From Opitutia bacterium (GTDB lineage Bacteria > Verrucomicrobiota > Verrucomicrobiia > Opitutales > T3Sed10-336): a stretch of 34,961 bases of DNA. Below the pieces are notes generated by a model that saw only the letters and a program-made list of their open reading frames with translations, made no database searches and was not told the origin of the DNA. The position numbers were made by a program, and so were the translations under genes. The DNA lies in the NCBI GenBank assembly GCA_003566375.1, contig PXDN01000143.1, forward strand, positions 1-34,961, in the 5' to 3' direction. Of the stretch, positions 18,805-26,554 are shown one piece after another; positions within the stretch are counted from its first letter, which is position 1; each line of letters begins with the position of its first letter.

Positions 18805-18917
18805 CGAATCCCGGTTCCGAAAATCGTTAGGCCGGCGCAAGACCGGTCTCCGGGGCGGAAAGTTTGGGTTGACGTTGCTCATTGGGGAGTTGGTCATTTG
18901 ATGGGCAAGCGGATACT

Positions 18918-21824
18918 ATGAATATTTTCTCACTTCTCCCCGCGCGGATTCTGATTGTTGGCATGGTGTCGTGGACCGGATTGGCCGCTGTCGCGGAGGA
19001 GCCGCCCGCCGATTCCTGGCGCAGTGAATTATATGATGAAACGTGGAGCCCACCCGGTTTGGAGAAGGATTTTTATTCCGACAAAATCATCCAGGATTTC
19101 TCCCACGCCGGTTACCGGCTCGGGGCTCCGGTCCCCCGCATCAACGCTCCCGGGTTTGGGGTGAAGTTGTTCGACGTGACCCAGCCGCCGTATTCGGCGG
19201 ATCCCTCGGGAGCGACGGACAGCACTCTGGCCATCCAGCAAGCGCTGACCGAGGCCGGCAACTCCGGCGGCGGGGTTGTCTATTTGCCCGGGGGCACTTA
19301 CCGGGTTTCGATTCTGTCCGGCAACAGCGCCCTGGTCATCAACCACTCCAATGTTATTTTACGGGGTGCGGGGGTTGGGGAGACTTTCCTTTACAACACC
19401 ACCTACGACCGGCGGGGCGGCCGCATCATCAGCGTCACCCAATCGGGTGGCTGGAAAAACGACCGCAATCCGACCGTGTTGATCACCCGCGACCTGATGG
19501 GGCCGACGCGGGTCATCCAGGTGGCATCCACCCTCCCGTTCGCGGTGGGCAACTGGATTGTCATCCGCACCGACACCACCGTCCACTGGGTCGATGAACA
19601 CCAGGAACCGGATTGGCGGCCCCACGCCGGCACCGGCAACCTGACCGGCCTCTCCTACAAGCGGCAAATTCTCGCGATTGACCGGGAAGCCAACACCCTG
19701 CTTATCGACGCGCCGACCCGCTACGCGGTCAAAACCCGCGACCGGGCGCGGGTGCATCCGGCCGATGGCGCCATCAGCGAATTCGGGCTGGAGGATTTTT
19801 CCATCGGCAACCTCGAGCATCCCGGCACGGAATCCTCCCAGTGGTCGTCATTGAGCTACCAAAACCCGGACCACCACGCCTGGTCGGTCCACGGCAACGC
19901 CGCCATCTCCATCGCCAACGCCCGCAACGGCTGGGTGCGCAACGTCCATTCTTTCCGGCCCTCCGCCAACGGCCGCAACACCCACATCCTGAGCAACGGA
20001 TTGACGATGAGTTTTGTCCGCTCCGTCACGGTGGAAAACGTCCGCATGGAGCGGCCGCTCTACGGCGGGGGCGGCGGCAACGGCTACATGTTCCGCATGA
20101 CCAATTCCAGCGAAGTGCTGGTGCGCGATTCCCTGGCCGCTTACAACCGGCACGGATTTGTTTATTCGTCGATGGCTTCAACCGGCAATGTCATCCTCGA
20201 CAGCGAGGACCGGTTCACCAACCGCCAGGCCGCCACCACCGGCAACGCGGGCGGCGCCAACAGCGACCACCACATGTTTTTCTCCCACTCCAACCTGGTG
20301 GACCGCGGGCGGGTTCGCGATTCGATGTTCGAGGCCCGCTACCGGCCCTTCACCGCTTCTCCCCGCCACAACATCACGGCGGCGCACAGCGTGTTTTGGA
20401 ACACCATGGGTCTCGGCCCCGGCACCAACGCCGTGCACAGCGACCAAGCCCGTTATGGCTATGTCATCGGCACCCGGGGGCTGGACGGCTCCAGCCGTTT
20501 CGGGGTCATTTTGGGCGACGGCACCCGCCCGCAAACCCTGCCCACCGATCACGTCGAAGGGATTGGCGACGGGGCCAATCTGTATCCAGGTTCCCTTTAC
20601 CTGCACCAGCTCGACCGCCGCGAAACCGGCATCCAGCCCGAGTTTCTCCGCAATGATCCGGCGGTTTTCCCCGGCAACGCCGCCCGTTTGCGGGGCGCCG
20701 CCACCATCGGTCGGCGGGTCGGGGCCGGGCAGGGGAATTTGACCTTTGCCTGGACGCTGGTGGACGGACCCGGAGCGGCGGTGTTCACCGATCCCGCCTC
20801 CCCGGCCACCCGCTTGCTAATGGAGCGCCCCGGCGTTTACCGGGTGAGGCTGACCGTAACCGGCGGCGATGCCGAGGGGGTGCGCGAAGACGAAGTCCGC
20901 TTTCACGGTCCCGCCCGCGATGAACCGGAGCCGGAGGTTTTCGAGTTTTCTCCCACTGACGACACCCATGTTCAATCAAGCAACGCTCTGGCCAATTTCG
21001 GTGGCAACACCACCCTGTGGGTCAAGGCGCTCGGCAATACCAACGAACGGCAGGCCTACCTGCGGTTCGATCTTTCCGGGGTTGAAATGGATCCCGGCCG
21101 CATCCGCGATGCCGCCCTGTTTCTGCAAAAGACCAACGAAACCACTCCCCACGACGGCGCCTTGTTCCGCGGGACGGATCACAATTGGTCCGAGGGAACC
21201 ATGACTTACATCAACAAGCCGGTGGCCGACATTCCCGTGACCACCTGGTCCGGCAACGGCAGTCCCGGCCCGTTGAAGCTTGAAGTCGGCGGTGCCGTTT
21301 CCGCCGCGCTGACGGACGGCGGTTTGCTGACCCTTCGACTTGGCATTACCCGCCAAACCGACTCCGGTCCGATCATGCGTTACGCATCCAAGGAGTACGA
21401 AAATCAGAACCAGCGTCCGGTCTTGCGCGTGTCAGCCGTTCCGGCTCCGCTCTTCTATGACGCGTGGGTGGCGGAAAACGGGATTCCCGCCGAACGGGCC
21501 GGCCGGCACTTCGACCACTTTGGCGGCGGTCTCCCCAATCTTGTCACCTACCTGACCGGGGGAGGAACCTTTGCGGAGCGGCCGCGGCTATTTGTGGAAG
21601 ACGGTGTTATGCGTGTAACCCTGCCGTGGCGGCGGGATTTGGGGGAAACCAGTGGTTTCAGTCTGCAAGTTTCCGAAAACCTGCTCGACTGGGAGTTGGC
21701 CGAAACCAGCGATTGGTCGGCGGAGGATCTGGACGACGACCGCGTCTTGTGGAGCGGCCGGTCTCAGGAAAAGGCCACCGTCGGCGACCGCCGGTTCTTT
21801 CGACTCACCTTCTTTGGGGACTGA
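18918..21824 (+). CDS. Secreted right-handed beta-helix protein (pectate-lyase-like) with PKD-like and DNRLRE modules
   Basis: A large extracellular protein of 968 residues. The signal peptide covers about 1-26 (hydrophobic LIVGMVSWTGLAAVA). A pectate-lyase-3/beta-helix domain begins near 80 (GVKLFDVTQPPYSADPSGAT, then GGGVVYLPGGTYRV) and continues to about 590. A PKD/Ig-like segment follows at about 610-690 (FAWTLVDGPGAAVF, PGVYRVRLTV). A DNRLRE/CBM96-like module spans about 692-860 (FSPTDDTHVQSS, AYLRFDLSGVE, ending RPVLRVSA). The last 100 residues have the pattern WVAENGIP...GGGLPNLVTYLTGGG...FSLQVSENLLDWELAE, seen at the C-termini of many secreted verrucomicrobial proteins. It probably binds or cleaves an acidic polysaccharide. 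The start at 18918 places the signal peptide correctly. Confidence 0.88.
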   Translation: MNIFSLLPARILIVGMVSWTGLAAVAEEPPADSWRSELYDETWSPPGLEKDFYSDKIIQDFSHAGYRLGAPVPRINAPGFGVKLFDVTQPPYSADPSGATDSTLAIQQALTEAGNSGGGVVYLPGGTYRVSILSGNSALVINHSNVILRGAGVGETFLYNTTYDRRGGRIISVTQSGGWKNDRNPTVLITRDLMGPTRVIQVASTLPFAVGNWIVIRTDTTVHWVDEHQEPDWRPHAGTGNLTGLSYKRQILAIDREANTLLIDAPTRYAVKTRDRARVHPADGAISEFGLEDFSIGNLEHPGTESSQWSSLSYQNPDHHAWSVHGNAAISIANARNGWVRNVHSFRPSANGRNTHILSNGLTMSFVRSVTVENVRMERPLYGGGGGNGYMFRMTNSSEVLVRDSLAAYNRHGFVYSSMASTGNVILDSEDRFTNRQAATTGNAGGANSDHHMFFSHSNLVDRGRVRDSMFEARYRPFTASPRHNITAAHSVFWNTMGLGPGTNAVHSDQARYGYVIGTRGLDGSSRFGVILGDGTRPQTLPTDHVEGIGDGANLYPGSLYLHQLDRRETGIQPEFLRNDPAVFPGNAARLRGAATIGRRVGAGQGNLTFAWTLVDGPGAAVFTDPASPATRLLMERPGVYRVRLTVTGGDAEGVREDEVRFHGPARDEPEPEVFEFSPTDDTHVQSSNALANFGGNTTLWVKALGNTNERQAYLRFDLSGVEMDPGRIRDAALFLQKTNETTPHDGALFRGTDHNWSEGTMTYINKPVADIPVTTWSGNGSPGPLKLEVGGAVSAALTDGGLLTLRLGITRQTDSGPIMRYASKEYENQNQRPVLRVSAVPAPLFYDAWVAENGIPAERAGRHFDHFGGGLPNLVTYLTGGGTFAERPRLFVEDGVMRVTLPWRRDLGETSGFSLQVSENLLDWELAETSDWSAEDLDDDRVLWSGRSQEKATVGDRRFFRLTFFGD

Positions 21825-22197
21825 TCTCCCGCCATAAGCCCGAACCGGAGGCCCCGAAGCAATCGCTTGCAAACCGCATGCCGTCCGCTGAAGCGGGACG
21901 CTCCCGCTTACAAGCCGGGGATCGCCGAAAAAAGGAGCGCCAGCCTTCAGGCGGCGATCAGGAGGCCCCGAAGTAACCGCTTGCAAACCGCATGTCGTCC
22001 GCTGAAGCGGGGCGCTCCCCCTTTGCAAGCGCATGCGCCTCCTTACCCCGACAACTTCAAATCTGGCAGGCCGACTGCCATCTCTCACTTTTTTCCTTTT
22101 GCCCAACTTCCCGCCATGAGAAGGTGGCTTCTCCACAAACCGAAAACGGGTTTATTCGGGAACCCTTTTTTCCCGTCCTTGACTGAATTTTTTATTT
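21825..22197. other. Intergenic region with repeat units A and B
   Basis: A 373-base gap before the phosphatase-like gene. Its first half (21847-22023) is occupied by the repeat pair described separately. The second half (22024-22197) has no gene-like frame. The last 25 bases before the ATG at 22198 are AT-rich (GAATTTTTTATTT), unusual in this GC-rich window and consistent with a start region lacking a Shine-Dalgarno. Confidence 0.6.
21847..22023. repeat. Paired intergenic repeat units A and B with hairpin
   Basis: Unit A (21847-21909) and unit B (21961-22023) are 63 bases each, start 114 bases apart, and differ at only 5 positions. Each begins GGAGGCCCCGAAG, continues with CGCTTGCAAACCGCATG and ends with CGCTGAAGCGGG-CGCTCCC. 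Between them, CTGAAG and CGCTCC of unit A (21888-21904) are mirrored by GGAGCG and CTTCAG (21934-21950), so a hairpin can form. The same arrangement occurs at 28605-28735. Confidence 0.9.
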
Positions 22198-23505
22198 ATG
22201 AACACCATCAGCCGAATCCCTTCATTCATCCAGTCGGCGCTGGCCGGCATCGTTTTGGCCTTTCTTTCTCCGGCCGTTTCCCAAGCGAGTGACTATATCC
22301 GCGCCTTGGAGCCGTCCACCGAACCGATCCACGTCCGCGTGCTGTTTGAGAGCAATCCCTCCCGCGAGGCCGTGGTCGCGTGGACCACCACCGCCCCCGG
22401 CGAAAACCACCGACTTTATTACGACACCGAACCGCGCGGAGGCGATTTGGATGCCTATCGGCACGACCTGCCGAGCACCCACAGCGCTCCCTACACCTTG
22501 CTGGATGCGGAACGGGAGGCGGGCATGCACTCGTGGTCCCACAACGTCTTTCTCGACGACCTCGAACCCGCCACCGCCTATTACCTGACCGTGGTTTCGG
22601 ACGGGGACGCGTCGGAAGAACTTCACTTCATCACCGCGCCCGCCGATGAAACGCCGGTGCGGTTGGTGGCGGTGGGTGATTCACGCACGCCCCGCGCCGG
22701 GAGAACCCACCCGGAAAACGACCGCCGCCTGGTCAACGCGCTGATGCGCCGCCAGATGGAGGAGCATCCGGACGTGCTCGCCATGATCCACGGGGCCGAC
22801 TACACCAACCGGGCCTACTGGGCTGAATTGTATTGGTGGTTAAAGGACCACGCTGAAATGACCACCACCGCGGACAACCGCCTGCTGCCGATCATACCCT
22901 CCCGCGGCAACCACGACCGGGATGTCGGGTTTGAGGAGATGTTTTGGTGGCCGGACCGGGAGAACGATTATTACTACACCACGCACCTGAACGCGGAGTC
23001 GGCCCTGATCACGCTCAACACGGAAATCAGCCGCGGCGGGAATCAGCGGGAATGGCTGGAATCGCAATTGGCCGAACTTCGTCCGGGGAAGCGCTGGCTG
23101 GTGGCGATGTATCACCGCCCGGCCTTCCCGAGCGTGCGGGATTTCGAAGGCGCGGCCCCGCAGCGGTTGGCCTGGGTTCCCTTGTTTGATCAATACGGGC
23201 TCGACCTCGGCTATGAGTCCCATGACCACGCCCTCAAACGCACCCATCCGATTTACCAAGGTCAAATCGACGAAGAGCGCGGGGTGATTTATTTTGGCGA
23301 CGGAGGCGGGGGCGTGCCGCAGCGGCGGCCCGACCCCGACCGTTGGTATTTGGCCGCCACCGGCCGCCACCACCACACCCACTTGCTGACCTTCACCAGC
23401 GACAAGCTGGAGGTGAAGGCGATCAACATCGACGATGAGGTGGTGGACGAATTCGCACTCACTCATGACCGGCGGGAGGTGGTGACCGCCGGGTCCATGC
23501 AATGA
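22198..23505 (+). CDS. Secreted purple-acid-phosphatase-like metallophosphoesterase
   Basis: A 435-residue calcineurin-like phosphoesterase with a signal peptide (about 1-30) and an N-terminal fibronectin-like domain (about 44-150, ending YYLTVVSDGD), the layout of purple acid phosphatases. Metal-site motifs are present but varied: GDSR (Asp161), HGADY (198-202) where GDxxY is usual, GNHD (237-240), YHRP (His306), and SHDH (341-344) in place of GHxH. Dinuclear metal binding therefore looks possible, hydrolysing phosphate esters in the periplasm or outside. The stop overlaps the start of the next gene (ATGA), so it is translationally coupled to the membrane protein. Substrate unknown. Confidence 0.88.
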   Translation: MNTISRIPSFIQSALAGIVLAFLSPAVSQASDYIRALEPSTEPIHVRVLFESNPSREAVVAWTTTAPGENHRLYYDTEPRGGDLDAYRHDLPSTHSAPYTLLDAEREAGMHSWSHNVFLDDLEPATAYYLTVVSDGDASEELHFITAPADETPVRLVAVGDSRTPRAGRTHPENDRRLVNALMRRQMEEHPDVLAMIHGADYTNRAYWAELYWWLKDHAEMTTTADNRLLPIIPSRGNHDRDVGFEEMFWWPDRENDYYYTTHLNAESALITLNTEISRGGNQREWLESQLAELRPGKRWLVAMYHRPAFPSVRDFEGAAPQRLAWVPLFDQYGLDLGYESHDHALKRTHPIYQGQIDEERGVIYFGDGGGGVPQRRPDPDRWYLAATGRHHHTHLLTFTSDKLEVKAINIDDEVVDEFALTHDRREVVTAGSMQ

Positions 23506-24524
23506 GCCGGAATTTTCCCGGTGAACCGGCGGCCGCCTCCGCGAATGGCGGGGAGCGCGCCCTGGCCGCCGCGTCGTGGATATTGCGCGCGGCCATTTGT
23601 CTGCATGCCGTGGCGCTGTTCATCATCGTCTTTCAAAACCGGCAAACCCAGTTCGGGAATCTGCTCTTCATGGAGTGGCTCATCAATGTTGAGGACCCGT
23701 ATCTGGCGGCGGTTTTCGTGGAAAAAATCACGGTGTCGCTCTACCTTGCCGCCGGGTTGGTGATTCTGTTCAAACCGCTGTGGCCCCTCTTGCTGCTGAT
23801 GTCCGGCTACGCCTTTCTGGAAGCCTGCGCGGCCGTCTTCAACGCCGGGTTTCGCTTCAGCGAATGGAGCTTGGCGGCCCAGTCCCTCCGTTTCGGGCTC
23901 CCCCTGGTGTTGCTGATTTTGGTGGCCGGACCGCGGATGGCGGCGTTGCGGGAGTGGCGCGTGCCGCTGGCGGCGGGGCTGTTGCGGATTTTGGTGGCGC
24001 TGGTTTTTTTCACCCACGGCTACCTCGCCCTGTTGGAAAACCCGCGCTTCATCGACCTGATCATCGGCACCTCGGGCAACATTTTCGGTTCACGGCTCAG
24101 CGAGGCTTCGGCGGTGGTGTTGCTCAAATGGATTGCGATTATCGACTTTTGCGTGGCCCTCGCGGTGCTCATTTATCCGACTCCCCTGCTGGTGCCGCGA
24201 ACGTTTTGGGCCGCTCCCTGCCGCGTTTGCCCGATCCGGCGGGTGATCCTGCCCGCCTTGATGATTTGGCTGGCGGGCTGGGGGCTGGTCACCGCCCTTT
24301 CGCGCATGACCACCCTCGGCATACCCGCCGGGCTGGGCCAATACCCGGAGTTGTTGATCCGGGCTTCGCACGTTCTCGGCCCGCTGGCCTTGTGGGCGTT
24401 GTTCACCGCTTCCCTCCAACCGGGAACGTGCCGGTCGCCTGCCGTCGGCGGAGGCCGGGACCGCGAACCCGCCACCCCCGCGCCGGGCGGCCAACCGGAG
24501 GCCCTGCCGGGGCGCGCCGGGTAA
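23502..24524 (+). CDS. Polytopic membrane protein of unknown function
   Basis: A 340-residue protein with about seven or eight hydrophobic helices, including ones near 24-44, 79-98, 101-115, 130-147, 155-178, 201-222, 244-264 and 286-303. A short soluble N-terminus and a Pro/Gly/Arg-rich cytoplasm-like tail (about 307-340) flank them. I do not recognise the family; a DoxX-like or related four-helix-repeat origin is possible but not supported by a motif. Its ATG overlaps the stop of the phosphatase-like gene by four bases, and the next gene begins 23 bases after its stop. The three genes therefore form one transcript and probably one membrane-bound function. Confidence 0.8.
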   Translation: MSRNFPGEPAAASANGGERALAAASWILRAAICLHAVALFIIVFQNRQTQFGNLLFMEWLINVEDPYLAAVFVEKITVSLYLAAGLVILFKPLWPLLLLMSGYAFLEACAAVFNAGFRFSEWSLAAQSLRFGLPLVLLILVAGPRMAALREWRVPLAAGLLRILVALVFFTHGYLALLENPRFIDLIIGTSGNIFGSRLSEASAVVLLKWIAIIDFCVALAVLIYPTPLLVPRTFWAAPCRVCPIRRVILPALMIWLAGWGLVTALSRMTTLGIPAGLGQYPELLIRASHVLGPLALWALFTASLQPGTCRSPAVGGGRDREPATPAPGGQPEALPGRAG

Positions 24525-24547
24525 GGGGTTGCCCCTTTGCGGCACCG

Positions 24548-26380
24548 ATGTTCATGAGATTCGCCTTGATGGGAAAAAAAACCACCTTGGTTTTATCGAT
24601 TGCGGCGGTCACGGGGTTGTTGATCCCGCGCGCGCTCGACGCCCATCCGGTTTCCCTAACCTCCAGCCTGATCGATGTCGGGGAGGAGGCGGTGTCGGTG
24701 GAGATGGAGGTGCTGGTCGAAGACTTGGTTCTGTATTACCGGCTCGAACACGACGGGGAGTTTCTCTTTCCGACCGGGGTGCTCCAACGGCAGGCGCGGG
24801 AACACGGATCGTTTCTGCTGAACTATTTTCAATTGCGCGACGGGGAGGGGCAACGGCTGGATGGGGAAGTCACCGGGATCGATTTTTCGGAATTCGAGGA
24901 CAAACCGGGGATTCATTTTGACGACCTAATGGCCTACTCGTTGATTTACGAGCTGCGCTACCCGTTGCGGGAACCGTTGGAACACCTGACGGTTTCCCAG
25001 GAATTCGGCGGGGCCGATCCGATCATTCCGGCCGAGATGGAGGTGTCGGTTTTTCACGGCGGAGCGCGGGTCGATACCCGCGTGGACCTGAGCCACCGCA
25101 CCGCCCACACCTTTACCCTTGATCCGTCGGAGACACCCGGAGCGAAAACGGATTTGGAAACCGCGCGCGAACGGCGGCGCGAGCGGCGGGACGAGACCCT
25201 TGGCATCACCAGCTACAGCGCGGTTTACAGCTACGTTTACGTCACCGACACCGAGGTTCGCCACGAAATGCTGATCCCGTTGCTGACCCTGGAGGAGTGG
25301 GTGCGGTTGGAGCGAAGCGACCCGGATTTCCTCACCGTGGAGGAACAGGAGGCGGCGCGGCCCCGCATCGACGGGTTTTTGCGGCAACAGCAACGGCTTG
25401 AAATCGACGGCACGGTTTCCACGCCCAGGCTGCAACGGGTGGAGTTTTTCGGCCCGGGCATCCGGGATTTCGCGGCCGGCGCGCCGGAGCGCAAAGTCAG
25501 CGTTTACAACACCCGGGTCGGGGTGATTTTCAGCCATCCGGTGGAGGCGCCGCCGCGGGAGATGACCTTTGCGTGGCGGTTTTACGAGGAACGCCTGCCG
25601 TTGTTGCGCCCGCGGATTTACGTATTCGAGGAGGAAGGACACGACGCCTTGCTCACGCCCGCCCGTCCGTCGTTTTCATGGCAACGGGAAACGGAGCGCG
25701 AGTTCGGCCGCCTGATTGAACCGCCCCCGCCGGAAATCGCCGAGGCCCCGCGAATTCCCCTTGCCATCCTGCTGGGGGGCGCGGCGGCGGTGTTGTTGGC
25801 GGTCGCCGGAGTCCGCGCCGCCGGTCGGTCCCGCCGGGTTTGTTTCGGGGTGGCGGGCGTCCTGGTTCTGGGCGTGATGGTTGCGCGGCAGGTAACAACG
25901 CCGCTGCCGGCTGTTTGGTTTTCCCCGCCCGGCGTTGCGGCGGAGGAAGCCCGTTCCATTTTCCAAACCCTGCACGGGAATATTCACCGCGCCTTTGATT
26001 ACCGGGAGGAGGAGCGGATTTATGATGCCTTGGCCGGGAGCGTGGCCGGGCCGTTGTTGGAGGAATTGTATTTGCAGGTTCGCCGACAGCTGACGGTGGA
26101 GGATCAGGGGGGAGCGGTCTCGCGGGTGGACGGGATTGAACTGCTGGAGGGGCAAAAGGAACCGCTGCCCGGTCGAAGCCGTTTCGGGCGCGGGTTTGTT
26201 TACCGGTCCTCTTGGACGGTGACCGGAACGGTCGAGCATTGGGGACACATCCACACGCGGACCAATCGGCACGAAGGGGTGTTTACGGTGGAAACCGTGG
26301 AAGGGCGCTGGAAAATCACGGAATTTGAACCGCTGGCGGAGGAGCCGGTGCGCCGTTCCATTCGGGTGCGGGATTTTTGA
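24548..26380 (+). CDS. Exported membrane protein of unknown family
   Basis: A 610-residue protein with three parts. After a signal peptide (about 1-34) the mature chain would begin HPVSLTSSLIDVGEEAVSVE, an opening that resembles the extracytoplasmic part of HupE/UreJ-type proteins. A long charged domain runs to about 390. Two membrane helices follow close together (about 398-420 and 427-443). The final 165 residues form another domain that may be NTF2-like (SSWTVTGTVEHWGH, then VEGRWKITEFEPL). The frame is open far upstream in antisense-like sequence over the previous gene, so the start is set at 24548; ATG 24554 and 24569 are alternatives and only shorten the signal peptide. Role unknown; it ends the unit started by the phosphatase-like gene. 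Confidence 0.75.
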   Translation: MFMRFALMGKKTTLVLSIAAVTGLLIPRALDAHPVSLTSSLIDVGEEAVSVEMEVLVEDLVLYYRLEHDGEFLFPTGVLQRQAREHGSFLLNYFQLRDGEGQRLDGEVTGIDFSEFEDKPGIHFDDLMAYSLIYELRYPLREPLEHLTVSQEFGGADPIIPAEMEVSVFHGGARVDTRVDLSHRTAHTFTLDPSETPGAKTDLETARERRRERRDETLGITSYSAVYSYVYVTDTEVRHEMLIPLLTLEEWVRLERSDPDFLTVEEQEAARPRIDGFLRQQQRLEIDGTVSTPRLQRVEFFGPGIRDFAAGAPERKVSVYNTRVGVIFSHPVEAPPREMTFAWRFYEERLPLLRPRIYVFEEEGHDALLTPARPSFSWQRETEREFGRLIEPPPPEIAEAPRIPLAILLGGAAAVLLAVAGVRAAGRSRRVCFGVAGVLVLGVMVARQVTTPLPAVWFSPPGVAAEEARSIFQTLHGNIHRAFDYREEERIYDALAGSVAGPLLEELYLQVRRQLTVEDQGGAVSRVDGIELLEGQKEPLPGRSRFGRGFVYRSSWTVTGTVEHWGHIHTRTNRHEGVFTVETVEGRWKITEFEPLAEEPVRRSIRVRDF

Positions 26381-26400
26381 TCCCCCTAAATTGGTCCCTT

Positions 26401-26420
26401 CGGCGGGAAACTTCCCGCCG
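26401..26420. terminator. Perfect short hairpin after the three-gene unit
   Basis: CGGCGGGAA (26401-26409) and TTCCCGCCG (26412-26420) are exact reverse complements with a two-base spacer, 21 bases after the stop of the unknown membrane protein gene. No T-run follows, so it may stabilise or weakly terminate the transcript. The rest of the gap to 26554 shows nothing recognisable. Confidence 0.45.
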
Positions 26421-26554
26421 CATGAAACGGCTCGTTAGAACAGCCACGGGTCGCGGTAAATCCGGGGGAGGCCAGGAGGCAAAGGGAAAGGGAGCGATCA
26501 GAGTGAACTTTGAAACTTGCTTTTTTGTTTGGGTAACTCTTTTTTCATCCGCCG

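Noticed and set aside
21847-22023. CRISPR array
   Set aside because: Only two repeats 114 bases apart, internally structured, with no spacer regularity and no cas genes.
23780-24547. Upstream extension of the unknown exported protein
   Set aside because: It overlaps the membrane protein gene in another frame with Arg/Gly/Pro-rich sequence; the signal peptide begins at 24548 or shortly after.
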